A stretch of DNA of 64,000 bases from Bacteroides fragilis NCTC 9343 (GTDB taxonomy: Bacteria > Bacteroidota > Bacteroidia > Bacteroidales > Bacteroidaceae): NCBI RefSeq assembly GCF_000025985.1, contig NC_003228.3:4836001-4900000 (forward strand), given 5' to 3'. This document shows, piece by piece, positions 53,703 through 62,495 of this stretch (positions are counted from its first letter, which is position 1; every line of letters starts with the position of its first letter). The notes under the pieces were generated by a model, which saw nothing but the letters and a program-made list of their open reading frames with translations, was not told where the DNA came from and did no database searches. The translations under genes and the position numbers were made by a program.

Positions 53703-53724
53703 TCACTGTTTAAAACCAAATCGC

Positions 53725-55278
53725 ATGAAAATATCGACTTTAATCCTGACCATCCTCGTTTGTTTTAGCACAATCGTCGATGCACAAGGCACACAAAACA
53801 GAGCAAATGAACTGATGAAACAAGCGCAGAGTAGTCTGGAACAAAAAGAATACACTAAGGCGCGTTATCTTTTCATCCAGGCCTATGGCGCTTTCGCAAC
53901 GCAGGAGAATTATCCGAAAGCCGTGGAATGCGGAATTCAGGGAGCAGCTCTGTACCATCGTGAAAATTATTACAAAGAGGCATTCGACCTCTGTAGAGGA
54001 ATGGATCAGCTAGTCTGGGCCGGTGAACAAAAACAGCAGAAACAATTTTACCCGCTACGTTTCCAAATCACCAAAGAGAGACTGCAGATGTACATCGGAC
54101 TAAAGAATGCGGCGCAGGCTAAAATTCAATTGGATAAGCTGGCAGAAACCGCAGGCCTGGCCAAGAACGATTCATTAAGCGAGAACCTACTATACACACA
54201 GGCAAGTTATTACTACACATTCGGGCAAAACACTCAGGGAGACGCGTGTTTTCAGAAATTAATCAACCAATATAAAGCCCAAAAGAATTACGATAAGGTC
54301 AACGAATGCTATAAAAAACTGATTGCCATCGGACGTAAATCTAACAATGCCTCACTGGTGGCCCGCACTTACGAGAACTTCATCGTCTGGACCGATTCAG
54401 TAAAAGCAATGACGGCACAAGACGAACTGAACGTACTGAAACGCAAGTATGACGAAAGCCAGCAGATCATTCAGGAGAAAGAAGACACACTTTCGGGCAA
54501 ACAGTATATGATCGTCGGGCTGTGCACACTGGTAGTAATCCTGATTGCCGGTCTGATATTTGTGGCCATCGTACTGCTTCGTTTCATTGCCGGTAACCGG
54601 AAACTGAAAAAGAGCGTACAGATAGCCAATGAACACAATGAACTGAAGACACAGTTTATCCAGAATATTTCAGCACAGATGGAACCTACGCTGGATACAC
54701 TCGCCTCTTCTGCCGCCGAGCTGTCGGACAAAGCACCTCAACAGGCACAGCAGATGCAAGGACAAGTAGCAGCCCTGAAGAAGTTCAGCAATGATATACA
54801 GGAACTTTCCACATTGGAAAACTCTCTGACTGAACCTTATGAAATGAAGGAGATCAACGTAAATACTTTCTGTGAAGCTACCATGGATAAGGTGAAAGAG
54901 TTTGTACAACCCGAAGTTTCGACCGTAGTCAATGCTGCCAAACTCCAGATCAAGACCAATCCTGAACAACTGGAACGGATCTTGATTCACTTGCTGAAGA
55001 ACGCTGCGGAATATACCGAAAGCGGAAAGATATTCCTTGATTTCAAAAAGAGAGGCGCACATACGCACCAATTCATTATATCGGATACCGGTACGGGTAT
55101 TCCCGTTGAGAAACAAGAGAACCTGTTCAAGCCCTTCACTGAAATCAAAGACCTGACAGAAGGAGACGGTTTAGGACTACCCATCTGCGCCCTGATAGCA
55201 ACCAAAATGAACGGCAGCCTGACACTGGATACCAGTTACACCAAGGGGAGCAGGTTTGTACTCGAATTACATACATAA
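53725..55278 (+). CDS. TPR histidine-kinase-like protein lacking the phospho-acceptor His
   Basis: 517 residues. Signal peptide (MKISTLILTILVCFSTIVDA), a periplasmic TPR-type helical domain (residues ~25-235), a coiled coil, one membrane helix (~260-284, VGLCTLVVILIAGLIFVAIV), then a kinase-like cytoplasmic part. The ATP-binding domain looks complete: LIHLLKNAAEYTESGKIFLD (N box), DTGTGIP (G1), GDGLGLPICALIA (G2). In the dimerisation helix the usual N-x-S-H-E-x-R-T-P-L reads NISAQMEPTL, so the phosphorylated His is Ala317. It may signal by another route or pair with an active kinase. It is monocistronic. Confidence 0.88.
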   Translation: MKISTLILTILVCFSTIVDAQGTQNRANELMKQAQSSLEQKEYTKARYLFIQAYGAFATQENYPKAVECGIQGAALYHRENYYKEAFDLCRGMDQLVWAGEQKQQKQFYPLRFQITKERLQMYIGLKNAAQAKIQLDKLAETAGLAKNDSLSENLLYTQASYYYTFGQNTQGDACFQKLINQYKAQKNYDKVNECYKKLIAIGRKSNNASLVARTYENFIVWTDSVKAMTAQDELNVLKRKYDESQQIIQEKEDTLSGKQYMIVGLCTLVVILIAGLIFVAIVLLRFIAGNRKLKKSVQIANEHNELKTQFIQNISAQMEPTLDTLASSAAELSDKAPQQAQQMQGQVAALKKFSNDIQELSTLENSLTEPYEMKEINVNTFCEATMDKVKEFVQPEVSTVVNAAKLQIKTNPEQLERILIHLLKNAAEYTESGKIFLDFKKRGAHTHQFIISDTGTGIPVEKQENLFKPFTEIKDLTEGDGLGLPICALIATKMNGSLTLDTSYTKGSRFVLELHT

Positions 55279-55352
55279 TTAAATAAAAGAAGTGAATGTG
55301 CCGCAACTAAAGTGAGCACTCTAAAAAGTTACAGACTGTAATCCATAAACAT

Positions 55353-55400
55353 AAAAGAGCCATATCATTACTCAAAAATAGAGTTTGACATGGCTCTTTT
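55353..55400. terminator. Terminator between convergent genes at 55.3 kb
   Basis: AAAAGAGCCAT (55353-55363) and ATGGCTCTTTT (55390-55400), perfect 11-bp stem with A/T flanks usable from both sides. Confidence 0.75.
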
Positions 55401-55504
55401 CATTGTTCATAAGGGCAGACAAATTTCAAATGAGAAGCTCTCCCTTTCTAAATCAGGATTTAAACACATCCTCTCCCGCTATTTTTTTCGGAAGGGAGAC
55501 GTTA

Positions 55505-57331
55505 TCAGACGGTAAGTTCCAACAACACTTCTCCTTTGGTATTGAGTACTTTCACCTTAAGTACGTCCTTCTTCTTCTCAATCACCATTACCGTTGCACT
55601 TTTCATGCTATAACCGCCACCGATAATCACCGGGAAGTTATTGCCAAGGCTGCCTTTGGGATGATAGGCATATTCATGTGTGTGCGCGTTAAGGCTGATA
55701 TTGAAAGGTGCTTTCTCCAGAAGTTTACCCCAAAGCCCGGAACACAGATTCTCGTAGTCGTTTCCGTAAAGCGGAATGTGATGAATCAGAATCCGCTTAG
55801 CGGCTTTCTTAAATTCTTTGGAAGCGAGCTCACGCTTCAAAAATCCTACCTGGTCATTACGCAGCTTCGTAAAGTCGTTGAGTCCGTAGTATACCCAATG
55901 ATCATCCGGCTTATCTTCACCGCAATCGAGCATTACGATACGGGTATCTCCCCAGTTGAAGGAGCCGTAAGTCTTATCGCCTACATAATCGAACAGGCTG
56001 TGCAGGCCTACCGAATAGGCATTCCGGATCTCGTGATTGCCGCGCATAAAGAAGACAGGTACGCGGTCACCCTCCACGCCTTCGGTCAGTTCGCTGATAA
56101 AGGCTGTTGCCTGATCGTGATTGGCGGGGTCGTCTACACAATCGCCGTTGAACACTACAAAATCATAGTCAATCCCCTTTATCTGTTCGCACAATGCCTG
56201 AAACGTCTTCGATTGTTTATGCAGGTCGTTGAACACCACGGCCGTAAAACTGTCATCACCGGCTGCGGGCAACGTGAACTCCCTGAGTTCTGTACGGGCT
56301 GTATTGCCAAACATCTTTTTGTAGGCCTGGTAAAGCAGGATCTCCTGCGAACAGGTACGATAATAATATTTCTGTCCGGGCTGCAAACTATCGAGGCGAA
56401 TCTTGTGAAGAGTATTGCCACAAACAACTTGACCATCCAGAAGGGTACGTGCGCGCTTCAGGTTGGAAGGGTCCGTGCCGTACTCCACCCAGCAATAGGC
56501 CGGCACGTTGGTCTGCCACATCACCGTGATTCCACCTCCTACGGGATTCTGAAGATAGGGTTTGGTACGGCAAATCCGATTCTCGGGTACCGCCATCCGT
56601 ACTTCTACCAACAAAGGACGATGATCGGACGCCAGAGGCTCATCGATCACCCGGGCCGAGTTGACAACAAAAGTAGGCGTTTCCTGTTTCAGAGCAATCA
56701 GGTAGTCGAGCGTCTCCTTCGGTTCGGAAGCCGGATAAGTGGGCTGCTTCGGGTTGGAAAGTATCTGGAATGTACTCTTCAAATCTTTGATAAAGCCGGA
56801 GTCGGCATCCGAGTTGAAGTCACCGGCAAGGAAGAAAGGTTTCCGGGTATTGGCTGTAACGGACTTCAGGATTTCGAGAGACTTCATCCGATCCTCTTCG
56901 GTCAGAGAAAGGTGCGTACACGCAAAGACATACTCCGGGAACTCGGCTACAAGCAGCGTGCGTGCCTCTTCACGTCCCGGAAGGGCGAAGGTTTGCACAC
57001 GGAGCGGAGTCTCTTTCGAAAGTATACCGATGCCATACTTTCCTCCGTCATAATCGATGGCAGGCGCAAAGCAGGGATGCAATTGAGTGCGTTCCGCCAG
57101 TTCCTTGAGAACATCGGTCCGGTTGCTCCGGGCAGTCATGCTGTCCAGTTCCTGGATGGCAACGATGTCCGGACGGGCGTTGTTGATCACATTGGCTACA
57201 CGCTGATAATTGCATATACCGTCCATGCCATTGGCGTTACGGACGTTGTAGGTCATCAGGCGCAGCACATCTTCAGCCTGGGCTGACAGCACAAAAAGTG
57301 CTGAAAATAAGAGCAATAATAGTTTTCTCAT
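55505..57331 (-). CDS. EEP nuclease/phosphatase fused to a metallophosphoesterase
   Basis: 608 residues with a signal peptide (MRKLLLLLFSALFVLSAQA). The first domain (residues ~22-250) is endonuclease/exonuclease/phosphatase: RLMTYNVRNANG, DIVAIQELDS (metal Glu), FLAGDFNSDADS and ASDHRPLLVEV (catalytic His). A fibronectin-like purple-acid-phosphatase N-domain follows (ITVMWQTNVPAYCWVEYGTD). The third domain is a calcineurin-type phosphoesterase: VVFNDLHKQS, VVFNGDCVDD, FMRGNHEIRN, ILIHHIPLYG and NAHTHEY, all metal ligands present. It is a periplasmic phosphodiesterase/phosphatase, possibly acting in sequence on nucleic acid, phospholipid or inositol-phosphate substrates. Both active sites look intact. 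Confidence 0.9.
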   Translation of the reverse strand: MRKLLLLLFSALFVLSAQAEDVLRLMTYNVRNANGMDGICNYQRVANVINNARPDIVAIQELDSMTARSNRTDVLKELAERTQLHPCFAPAIDYDGGKYGIGILSKETPLRVQTFALPGREEARTLLVAEFPEYVFACTHLSLTEEDRMKSLEILKSVTANTRKPFFLAGDFNSDADSGFIKDLKSTFQILSNPKQPTYPASEPKETLDYLIALKQETPTFVVNSARVIDEPLASDHRPLLVEVRMAVPENRICRTKPYLQNPVGGGITVMWQTNVPAYCWVEYGTDPSNLKRARTLLDGQVVCGNTLHKIRLDSLQPGQKYYYRTCSQEILLYQAYKKMFGNTARTELREFTLPAAGDDSFTAVVFNDLHKQSKTFQALCEQIKGIDYDFVVFNGDCVDDPANHDQATAFISELTEGVEGDRVPVFFMRGNHEIRNAYSVGLHSLFDYVGDKTYGSFNWGDTRIVMLDCGEDKPDDHWVYYGLNDFTKLRNDQVGFLKRELASKEFKKAAKRILIHHIPLYGNDYENLCSGLWGKLLEKAPFNISLNAHTHEYAYHPKGSLGNNFPVIIGGGYSMKSATVMVIEKKKDVLKVKVLNTKGEVLLELTV

Positions 57332-57721
57332 AAGGGTTCCTCCCTAAAAGATGTTGCGGAAGCCTGTTTCGCCACAGAGCTGCATAGGCAGAGAGGCACA
57401 GGAGAGGAGCTCTACGGAGCGTGACCTGCAGAACGGGGGTATGCCATAACTCACCACAGAGTGATACAGAACTTCACAGGACGAACTTAATCTATTGATA
57501 GATAACAGTATCCAACTGTATACATTCGTGTAATCTGTGGTGAATGCGAGTTTCGACATATCCTCATTCCACGAATCACCGCTTATCGTTTGGAGACCGT
57601 TCCGCCGGATACCGGCCTATGTCCTTTGCGGGCAGCTCCCGCTACATCTTCATTGTTATATTTTGAGTTATTAAATCTGAATAATAGCACATATACTGTC
57701 TCTTCCTGTCGAAAAGAGGGA
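57332..57721. other. Intergenic stretch holding a dispersed repeat
   Basis: 390 bp between two leftward genes. Contains copy 2 of the 98-bp dyad repeat (57448-57545). I see no gene. Confidence 0.6.
57448..57545. repeat. 98-bp dyad intergenic repeat, copy 2
   Basis: ACTCACCACAGA near the left end and TAATCTGTGGTGAAT (57531-57545) at the right end match copy 1 at 40807-40904 in both length and outer arms; the centre is more diverged. Confidence 0.65.
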
Positions 57722-59308
57722 TCAGGGAAGAGGTTTTCTGTACACCAGCGTCAGCCCGTCCACCGCCCCGTACTCTGTCATCAGTTGACGGAAAGCGGCA
57801 TAATCCGCCGGGCGAATCATCTGTTTCTTCAACTTCAGGCTCCGGATCACTCGCGTTTTCGCTCCTTCGGGACGGATGGAAATGGTTAATGTACCTACGG
57901 CATTGTCCATCTTCTTCTCCATCGGCCGAGTGACAGGTTCCATACCTGCAGGAGTATCTACGGTATAGGTGAAAGATTCATCCGCCAGTCCGGGCAACAA
58001 AAGGTTCGAAGTGCGCTTGCTATTGAACCGGACGTACTGGGAACCGGCCAGGCTGCCACGCTCTACGGGGAGGGTGAAGACCAGATAGCCATCTTTGGCA
58101 TTTGCCGCGTCGGGCTGCAATGCATAGTCTTTTCTCAGGGTAACCGGTGGAAGATTCAGTTCAAACGGCTGCGTCAATGAAGCTACATAGGCATAATCTT
58201 TCTGCCAGGAAACGGCTGAGGGAGTTTTGCCTTTCAGTGACAGAGCCTGTTGGCTGCCTCCGGCGTCGGTCCACACAAACAGTTCGCGGATGCTGCCTAC
58301 TCCCAGTGATGCCGTATTCTCGGACGGAGCGCAGACCGCCCCTATCCCGGCTTTCAGTCCGGCCGCTTTCAGCAATGCGGCCATCAGATTCGCCTTCTCG
58401 GCCTCCGTGCCGTATGCCGAACGGATCACCTCTGCGGCGGGACGGATGCGATAACCGCTTTCCGCCAACGGGAGGGACGAATAGTAAAGATTATCAATCA
58501 CATAGTCACGTATCGCGGTTACTTTTTCTTTATCGTCCTTCGCTCCGGCAGTCAGTTTTCCGGCCAGCGCACGAATCCCTGCATCTCCTTCCGGTTGCCA
58601 TTGTGACGTCAGAAACGACAGGGGTTTCTCCTCAGTCGTGGCAGTCAGCAGAGGCAAATCACCGCCGATCACCGACACCTGCGGCTCACGGCTGAGGGCG
58701 GGCAGATTTTTCAGGGTCCAGCTGACTTGCTTCATCCCTTCGGATTCGGTTACGGAAGCTTTCTCCTTGTGGTTGTTAAGGGCATATTCCAAATGTTGCC
58801 CCCGGGGAACGGTGATGCTGATCTCGTACTCCTTCACCGGCGAAGAGTGCTCCAGCAACCGGCAGATCTGAATCCCCGGCAAATATCCCGGTTTGGTTGT
58901 AATGGAATAGTCCAGATAGATGGTAGCTCCGAGTTCCAGCCCGGTGTGTACGACTACCATCTCGCGCAAAGCATTGAATGCCGGCGCATTGGCTGCTGCC
59001 GAGGGGAGCACTTCGACCAGAGCATTGGCGGGGGTCTTGACGATATTTCCGTCTTTCTGGCGGGTATACGACTCGTGAATCTGCAAAGTCTGATAACGGG
59101 GATCGTACGTAATGAACGACTCCCCATACGTGCGGTTCATGGCCGTGTGAGTGTACAGCGTCAGGACTTTCGACTGACGATAAACCTGCGTACCATCAGC
59201 CTGCAGGGTCCAGCTTTCTTTGATTTTCTTAAATTCCGCTTCCCGGGCGGTGACCGGAAGAGTCAGCGCAAACAGGCAGAGGAGCAGAAGGGTATATATT
59301 TTAGTCAT
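57722..59308 (-). CDS. DUF3857 transglutaminase-like protein, probably inactive
   Basis: 528 residues with a signal peptide (MTKIYTLLLLCLFALTLPVT). DUF3857 domain in residues ~25-215 (TLYTHTAMNRTYGESFITYD, LEYALNNHKEKASVTESEGM), then a transglutaminase-like core (KVTAIRDYVIDNLYYSSLPL, then RSAYGTEAEKANLMAALLKA AGLKAG). Where active members have the cysteine (G-V-C-x-D-K), this protein reads AYGTEAEK, so the nucleophile is missing. The last ~150 residues form a beta-rich domain. It lies 17 bp downstream of a paralogue with an intact triad, in one operon. Confidence 0.83.
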   Translation of the reverse strand: MTKIYTLLLLCLFALTLPVTAREAEFKKIKESWTLQADGTQVYRQSKVLTLYTHTAMNRTYGESFITYDPRYQTLQIHESYTRQKDGNIVKTPANALVEVLPSAAANAPAFNALREMVVVHTGLELGATIYLDYSITTKPGYLPGIQICRLLEHSSPVKEYEISITVPRGQHLEYALNNHKEKASVTESEGMKQVSWTLKNLPALSREPQVSVIGGDLPLLTATTEEKPLSFLTSQWQPEGDAGIRALAGKLTAGAKDDKEKVTAIRDYVIDNLYYSSLPLAESGYRIRPAAEVIRSAYGTEAEKANLMAALLKAAGLKAGIGAVCAPSENTASLGVGSIRELFVWTDAGGSQQALSLKGKTPSAVSWQKDYAYVASLTQPFELNLPPVTLRKDYALQPDAANAKDGYLVFTLPVERGSLAGSQYVRFNSKRTSNLLLPGLADESFTYTVDTPAGMEPVTRPMEKKMDNAVGTLTISIRPEGAKTRVIRSLKLKKQMIRPADYAAFRQLMTEYGAVDGLTLVYRKPLP

Positions 59309-59325
59309 GTGTGACGATCATCTTT

Positions 59326-61263
59326 TTAGAGTTTAACAATCAAATAATCCGCAAAGCTTTTGTAGGCATTCACCGCAGCACGGAATCCTTCCCAGTCGGC
59401 TGCCCGATAGATGCGCTTCTTCAAGGCGAGTTTCTGTTTCAGCACCAGTTTGTTGCCAACCTGCTGCAACGAGCCTTCGAAGTCGGCTGCCGGAGCGGCC
59501 TTTTGTTCGCTGCGCGGCTCTCCCGCCAGGCGATATCCCCGCGGCAGGGCAATCGTTTCGTCCAATTCGACCAGACGAGAGCAAGCATCACGGAAGCCGT
59601 ATTGGCGGGTTTCCAAGCCGGTATCGATGCGCAGGAACGAGAGAACGCTCGCATAGAGGTTGTTCATCACCATCGGTTTCAACAATAATTCCCGGTCACC
59701 GACCAGCGCATAGTCCGGTATCTCGTAACGGAACGTGATGCGAATGGGGCCTGTCTGATAATCCTTCGGCGCCTTTCCGTAGTCCACTCCGAGCATACGG
59801 GCTTTGGGAGATACGTTGAGCAACTGGCTTTCCATCGTGCTTTGCCATTCGGTCTGCCAGCCCTGCGTAAAGATGCGGCGGATGCTGCTGTCCGACTGAC
59901 CTTCGGCGGTGATGGTAAACGAACCTTTCAGCGTGCCCTTTGCATCGATTTTGTTATCGGCAGTGATGCGGACATAATGATTCTCGGGAGCCGAAACCGG
60001 AGTCAGGCACAAGTCGGAACCTCCCGGAATGCCGGGCAGATAGTTCTGCTGCTGCTCGGCACTGCTCCACAACTCGCGGCAGAAAGGAACCCAGGTAGGA
60101 TCGAGGGGCATATACGTCCCATTCGCCAGCTTCACCACTGCCACACAGTGGTTAAAGTGATCGGCAGGGATGCTTTCGATGCGGCTTCCCGCCATCGTCA
60201 TGGCCGGATAGGCCTCAAATCCCGCCATACGCAGGAAAGAGATCAGCGTGCCGGCAATGTCCTTGCATACTCCGCAGCGGTCGGTGTAGTTCATCTTCGT
60301 ATTATGGAGCGTAAAGCCCTCGCCTTCGCCCATGGTGATGCCTGCATAACGGATATTATCGGCTACCCAATGGGTCAATACGGCGATTCTCTCCATTTCG
60401 GTCTTTTTTCCCTTTATCAGTTCGTCCACTTTCTTCTGAGCCTCGGGCAGTGCGGCAAAACTGCCGTATGCCTCGTTCAAGTCGTGAAACCAGAGCGACT
60501 TATCCTCCCATTTCGGGGTAGACGACATCATCAGCTTCGGGGCTTCGTCAAAAAGATCCATCATATTGGGCTCTTTCCGGAAAGGAAGCACTTCGTCCAC
60601 GGCAAACGTATATACCTTTCGCCCGTCCTCATAACGCATTGACGAGGTACAGGCACCGTTATAGAACTGGAACTGAAGCTCTTTTTCCATCGGCATACTG
60701 ACAAGGTATACCTTGCGGCGGGTGGGTTCATTCACCCAAAAAGGAACAATGTCGTAGAACTGCCCGCGCATGGGCGGAATGAAACGCGCGTCATCATCTT
60801 CAGCTCCTGCCAGCAGAGCATAAGTAAAGCCTTTCTTACTGATTTCGTAGGAAACGACATCTCCCGGCTCCAGGCGTCCGAGTTCGAGCATGATCTGACG
60901 GGCTCCCCAATAAATAGCCCTTGCCGGAGCGGCATAATCGCAGGTCTTGGTCACGTCCACCTGTATGGTTTCGCCGTTGGCACGCTGCACGGTGACTTGC
61001 TTGAAACGGGCAAAGGCCGTCAGCGGATCATAATCATACTTGATCACATGGTTATTCACTGCCCCTTTGGGAGTCTGTACTTTAAACGATTTGTACACGG
61101 CAAAACTTCCGGAGCCGTTTGGCTGCACGGTTACCGAGGTACTGTCCAGCAGGGTCACGCAGTCAGCTTCGCTCCATGCATTCTGCCCGGCGGCCGGGAG
61201 ACACATTAAGATTGAAAAAGCACAGCATGAAGATGCCCGGAGGACATTTTTTAATTTACGCAT
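59326..61263 (-). CDS. DUF3857 transglutaminase-like protein with intact triad
   Basis: 645 residues with a signal peptide ending PAAGQ. DUF3857 domain (FKVQTPKGAVNNHVIKYDYD, VVSYEISKKGFTYALLAGAE), then the transglutaminase core with Cys in RCGVCKDIAGTLISFLRMAG, His in DHFNHCVAVVKLANGTYMPL and Asp in LDPTWVPF, a complete Cys-His-Asp triad. A C-terminal beta-rich region follows. It would act in the periplasm as an amidase, protease or cross-linker; the substrate is unknown. It is expressed from the promoter at 61319-61349 and followed by the triad-less paralogue. Confidence 0.88.
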   Translation of the reverse strand: MRKLKNVLRASSCCAFSILMCLPAAGQNAWSEADCVTLLDSTSVTVQPNGSGSFAVYKSFKVQTPKGAVNNHVIKYDYDPLTAFARFKQVTVQRANGETIQVDVTKTCDYAAPARAIYWGARQIMLELGRLEPGDVVSYEISKKGFTYALLAGAEDDDARFIPPMRGQFYDIVPFWVNEPTRRKVYLVSMPMEKELQFQFYNGACTSSMRYEDGRKVYTFAVDEVLPFRKEPNMMDLFDEAPKLMMSSTPKWEDKSLWFHDLNEAYGSFAALPEAQKKVDELIKGKKTEMERIAVLTHWVADNIRYAGITMGEGEGFTLHNTKMNYTDRCGVCKDIAGTLISFLRMAGFEAYPAMTMAGSRIESIPADHFNHCVAVVKLANGTYMPLDPTWVPFCRELWSSAEQQQNYLPGIPGGSDLCLTPVSAPENHYVRITADNKIDAKGTLKGSFTITAEGQSDSSIRRIFTQGWQTEWQSTMESQLLNVSPKARMLGVDYGKAPKDYQTGPIRITFRYEIPDYALVGDRELLLKPMVMNNLYASVLSFLRIDTGLETRQYGFRDACSRLVELDETIALPRGYRLAGEPRSEQKAAPAADFEGSLQQVGNKLVLKQKLALKKRIYRAADWEGFRAAVNAYKSFADYLIVKL

Positions 61264-61293
61264 AGTTTATGAATTGAATATTTGTGAATGGTT

Positions 61294-61530
61294 TTATCGT
61301 TTTTCTGTCTGTAACGGACAAAAGTAGTGTATCGATGCATAAAAAACAAGAATTATCAGAAGAAGTAGAGAGAGAAAGAAAGAGAAAATATCCGGCAAAA
61401 AAACGAAGCTCATATATTGTATAAATATAGCACCAAGACAGCCAAACAGAAAGAATAAAGATATATTACCAATCCGCCAAAGCAAGCGTTTAGTCCCTTT
61501 TAAATCATCGCTTAAGCGATGATTTTTCAA
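61294..61530 (-). CDS. Possible two-helix membrane protein
   Basis: 78 residues: a basic N-terminus (MKNHRLSDDLKGTKRLLWRI), then two hydrophobic segments (ISLFFLFGCLGAIFIQYM and FSFFLSLLLLIILVFYASI). The hydrophobic pattern is coherent, but the 3' part overlaps the promoter of the DUF3857 operon and the start lies in a 24-bp palindrome, so it may be spurious. No family is recognised. Confidence 0.35.
   Translation of the reverse strand: MKNHRLSDDLKGTKRLLWRIGNISLFFLFGCLGAIFIQYMSFVFLPDIFSFFLSLLLLIILVFYASIHYFCPLQTEKR
61319..61349 (-). promoter_or_regulatory. Promoter of the DUF3857 operon
   Basis: Minus strand: TTG (61349-61347), 20-bp spacer, TACTTTTG (61326-61319); leader about 50 nt. Confidence 0.65.
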
Positions 61531-61568
61531 GATTTAAATCTTCCCCCGCCAAGACTTAAGTCTCGAGA
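61502..61568. repeat. Cluster of four short perfect palindromes
   Basis: 24-bp palindrome with half-site AAATCATCGCTT (61502-61525), AAGATTTAAATCTT (61529-61542), AGACTTAAGTCT (61552-61563) and TCTCGAGA (61561-61568, overlapping the previous by three bases). Two have a CTTAAG centre. Confidence 0.65.
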
Positions 61569-61613
61569 TGGAGGCCTTTTTGAGAGATTTTTCAGAGAAA
61601 GCCTATTTGTAAT

Positions 61614-61640
61614 AAAAAAAGCCGCTGTTCCCAGCGGCTT
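61614..61640 (-). terminator. Terminator of the HU-like gene
   Basis: GCCGCTG (61621-61627) and CAGCGGC (61632-61638) with AA/TT extension; on the minus strand followed by T7. Confidence 0.85.
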
Positions 61641-61672
61641 ATCTAAAGTTATAAATAAATATTTTATACTGA

Positions 61673-62134
61673 CTATGCAGTAGGATCATCCACGATTTCA
61701 CCGCTTGGATCCTTCTCTTTAATCACATCATTTGTATTTGTTAATGAGACACTTCGGGTTAACGCACAACGACTCAGCACTAAGTCAGTCTCTTCCTTAG
61801 CAGAAAAGCGTAGATTGATAGCCTTTATTTGTGACGCTTTCGCCTCATCAAGCGTTTTCACGCCGGTGCTGCTCGCAGTCAGATTAAAAGTACCCAAATG
61901 CGGAATATCAACACTTTGCCCGTCTTTCAGATAATTGATGACAGCCGCTCCCAATTTCGAGAGTACTCCCAGGCATATAGCCTCTTTTATTCCGGTGATC
62001 TGGCTCAGATAATTGACAAACGTATCCTGATCCACCATTCCTCTGTTTTTTAAAACACAATAATACAGCTTTTCAGAATCTTTATCTCTCAGATCACTGT
62101 TTCGCAACGCCAAGTTATAATACAATCCACTCAT
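61673..62134 (-). CDS. HU-family-like DNA-binding protein
   Basis: 153 residues, no signal peptide. Residues ~1-125 resemble the HU/IHF-like proteins of Bacteroidetes: YYNLALRNSDLRDKDSEKLY (N-terminal helix), QDTFVNYLSQITGIKEAICL and LGAAVINYLKDGQSVDIPHL, then GTFNLTAS, where classical HU has the G-x-F arm start. The Thr/Ser-rich tail ends DPSGEIVDDPTA, the same last residues as the HU/Ig protein at 34373. It is expressed alone from a consensus promoter (62185-62215) and closed by a terminator. Possible nucleoid or specialised DNA-binding role. Confidence 0.82.
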   Translation of the reverse strand: MSGLYYNLALRNSDLRDKDSEKLYYCVLKNRGMVDQDTFVNYLSQITGIKEAICLGVLSKLGAAVINYLKDGQSVDIPHLGTFNLTASSTGVKTLDEAKASQIKAINLRFSAKEETDLVLSRCALTRSVSLTNTNDVIKEKDPSGEIVDDPTA

Positions 62135-62184
62135 GTTTTTATAGGATTAGTAAAGGTTAGTATTAGAAAATTATTTAATTCTCC

Positions 62185-62215
62185 CAAAGGTATGCCCTTA
62201 AAATTTTAAAAACAA
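62185..62215 (-). promoter_or_regulatory. Promoter of the HU-like gene
   Basis: Minus strand: TTG (62215-62213), 20-bp spacer, TACCTTTG (62192-62185). Confidence 0.7.
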
Positions 62216-62243
62216 CTCTTTCTTCTCTTTTTTTTCAAAAAAC

Positions 62244-62495
62244 AACAAAAAAAAGATTGCCCGGATTCACATCCAAACAATCTTTGTCAATTAGAAAAAT
62301 TCATTAATATTATCTTATTATAAAAGAGATCTGCCACCCCGATTCACATCTAAGTGACATCATAATGCTATGAAAAAAAAAAGTTAAGTTATCTCCGTAT
62401 AATGTCTTATCAGAATCAGTAACATTCTTATTTCGTAAACGGCAAATATCCGTTTCAATGACTAAATTCCGCCTAAGACAGTAAACGATTCAGAT
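62244..62495 (-). ncRNA. Predicted ~250-nt small RNA, unproven
   Basis: Bounded by the orphan promoter at 62502-62532 and the terminator-like hairpin A with T8. It contains hairpin B and a further stem (AAACGG/CCGTTT around 62438-62456). This is inferred from signals alone; it could equally be a spacer with duplicated terminators. Confidence 0.3.

Noticed and set aside
55385..57286. 633-codon open frame on the plus strand
   Set aside because: It is antisense to the EEP/metallophosphoesterase gene, whose motifs are unmistakable. The frame has no domain, is rich in His/Arg/Cys runs, and arises from the codon bias of the real gene.
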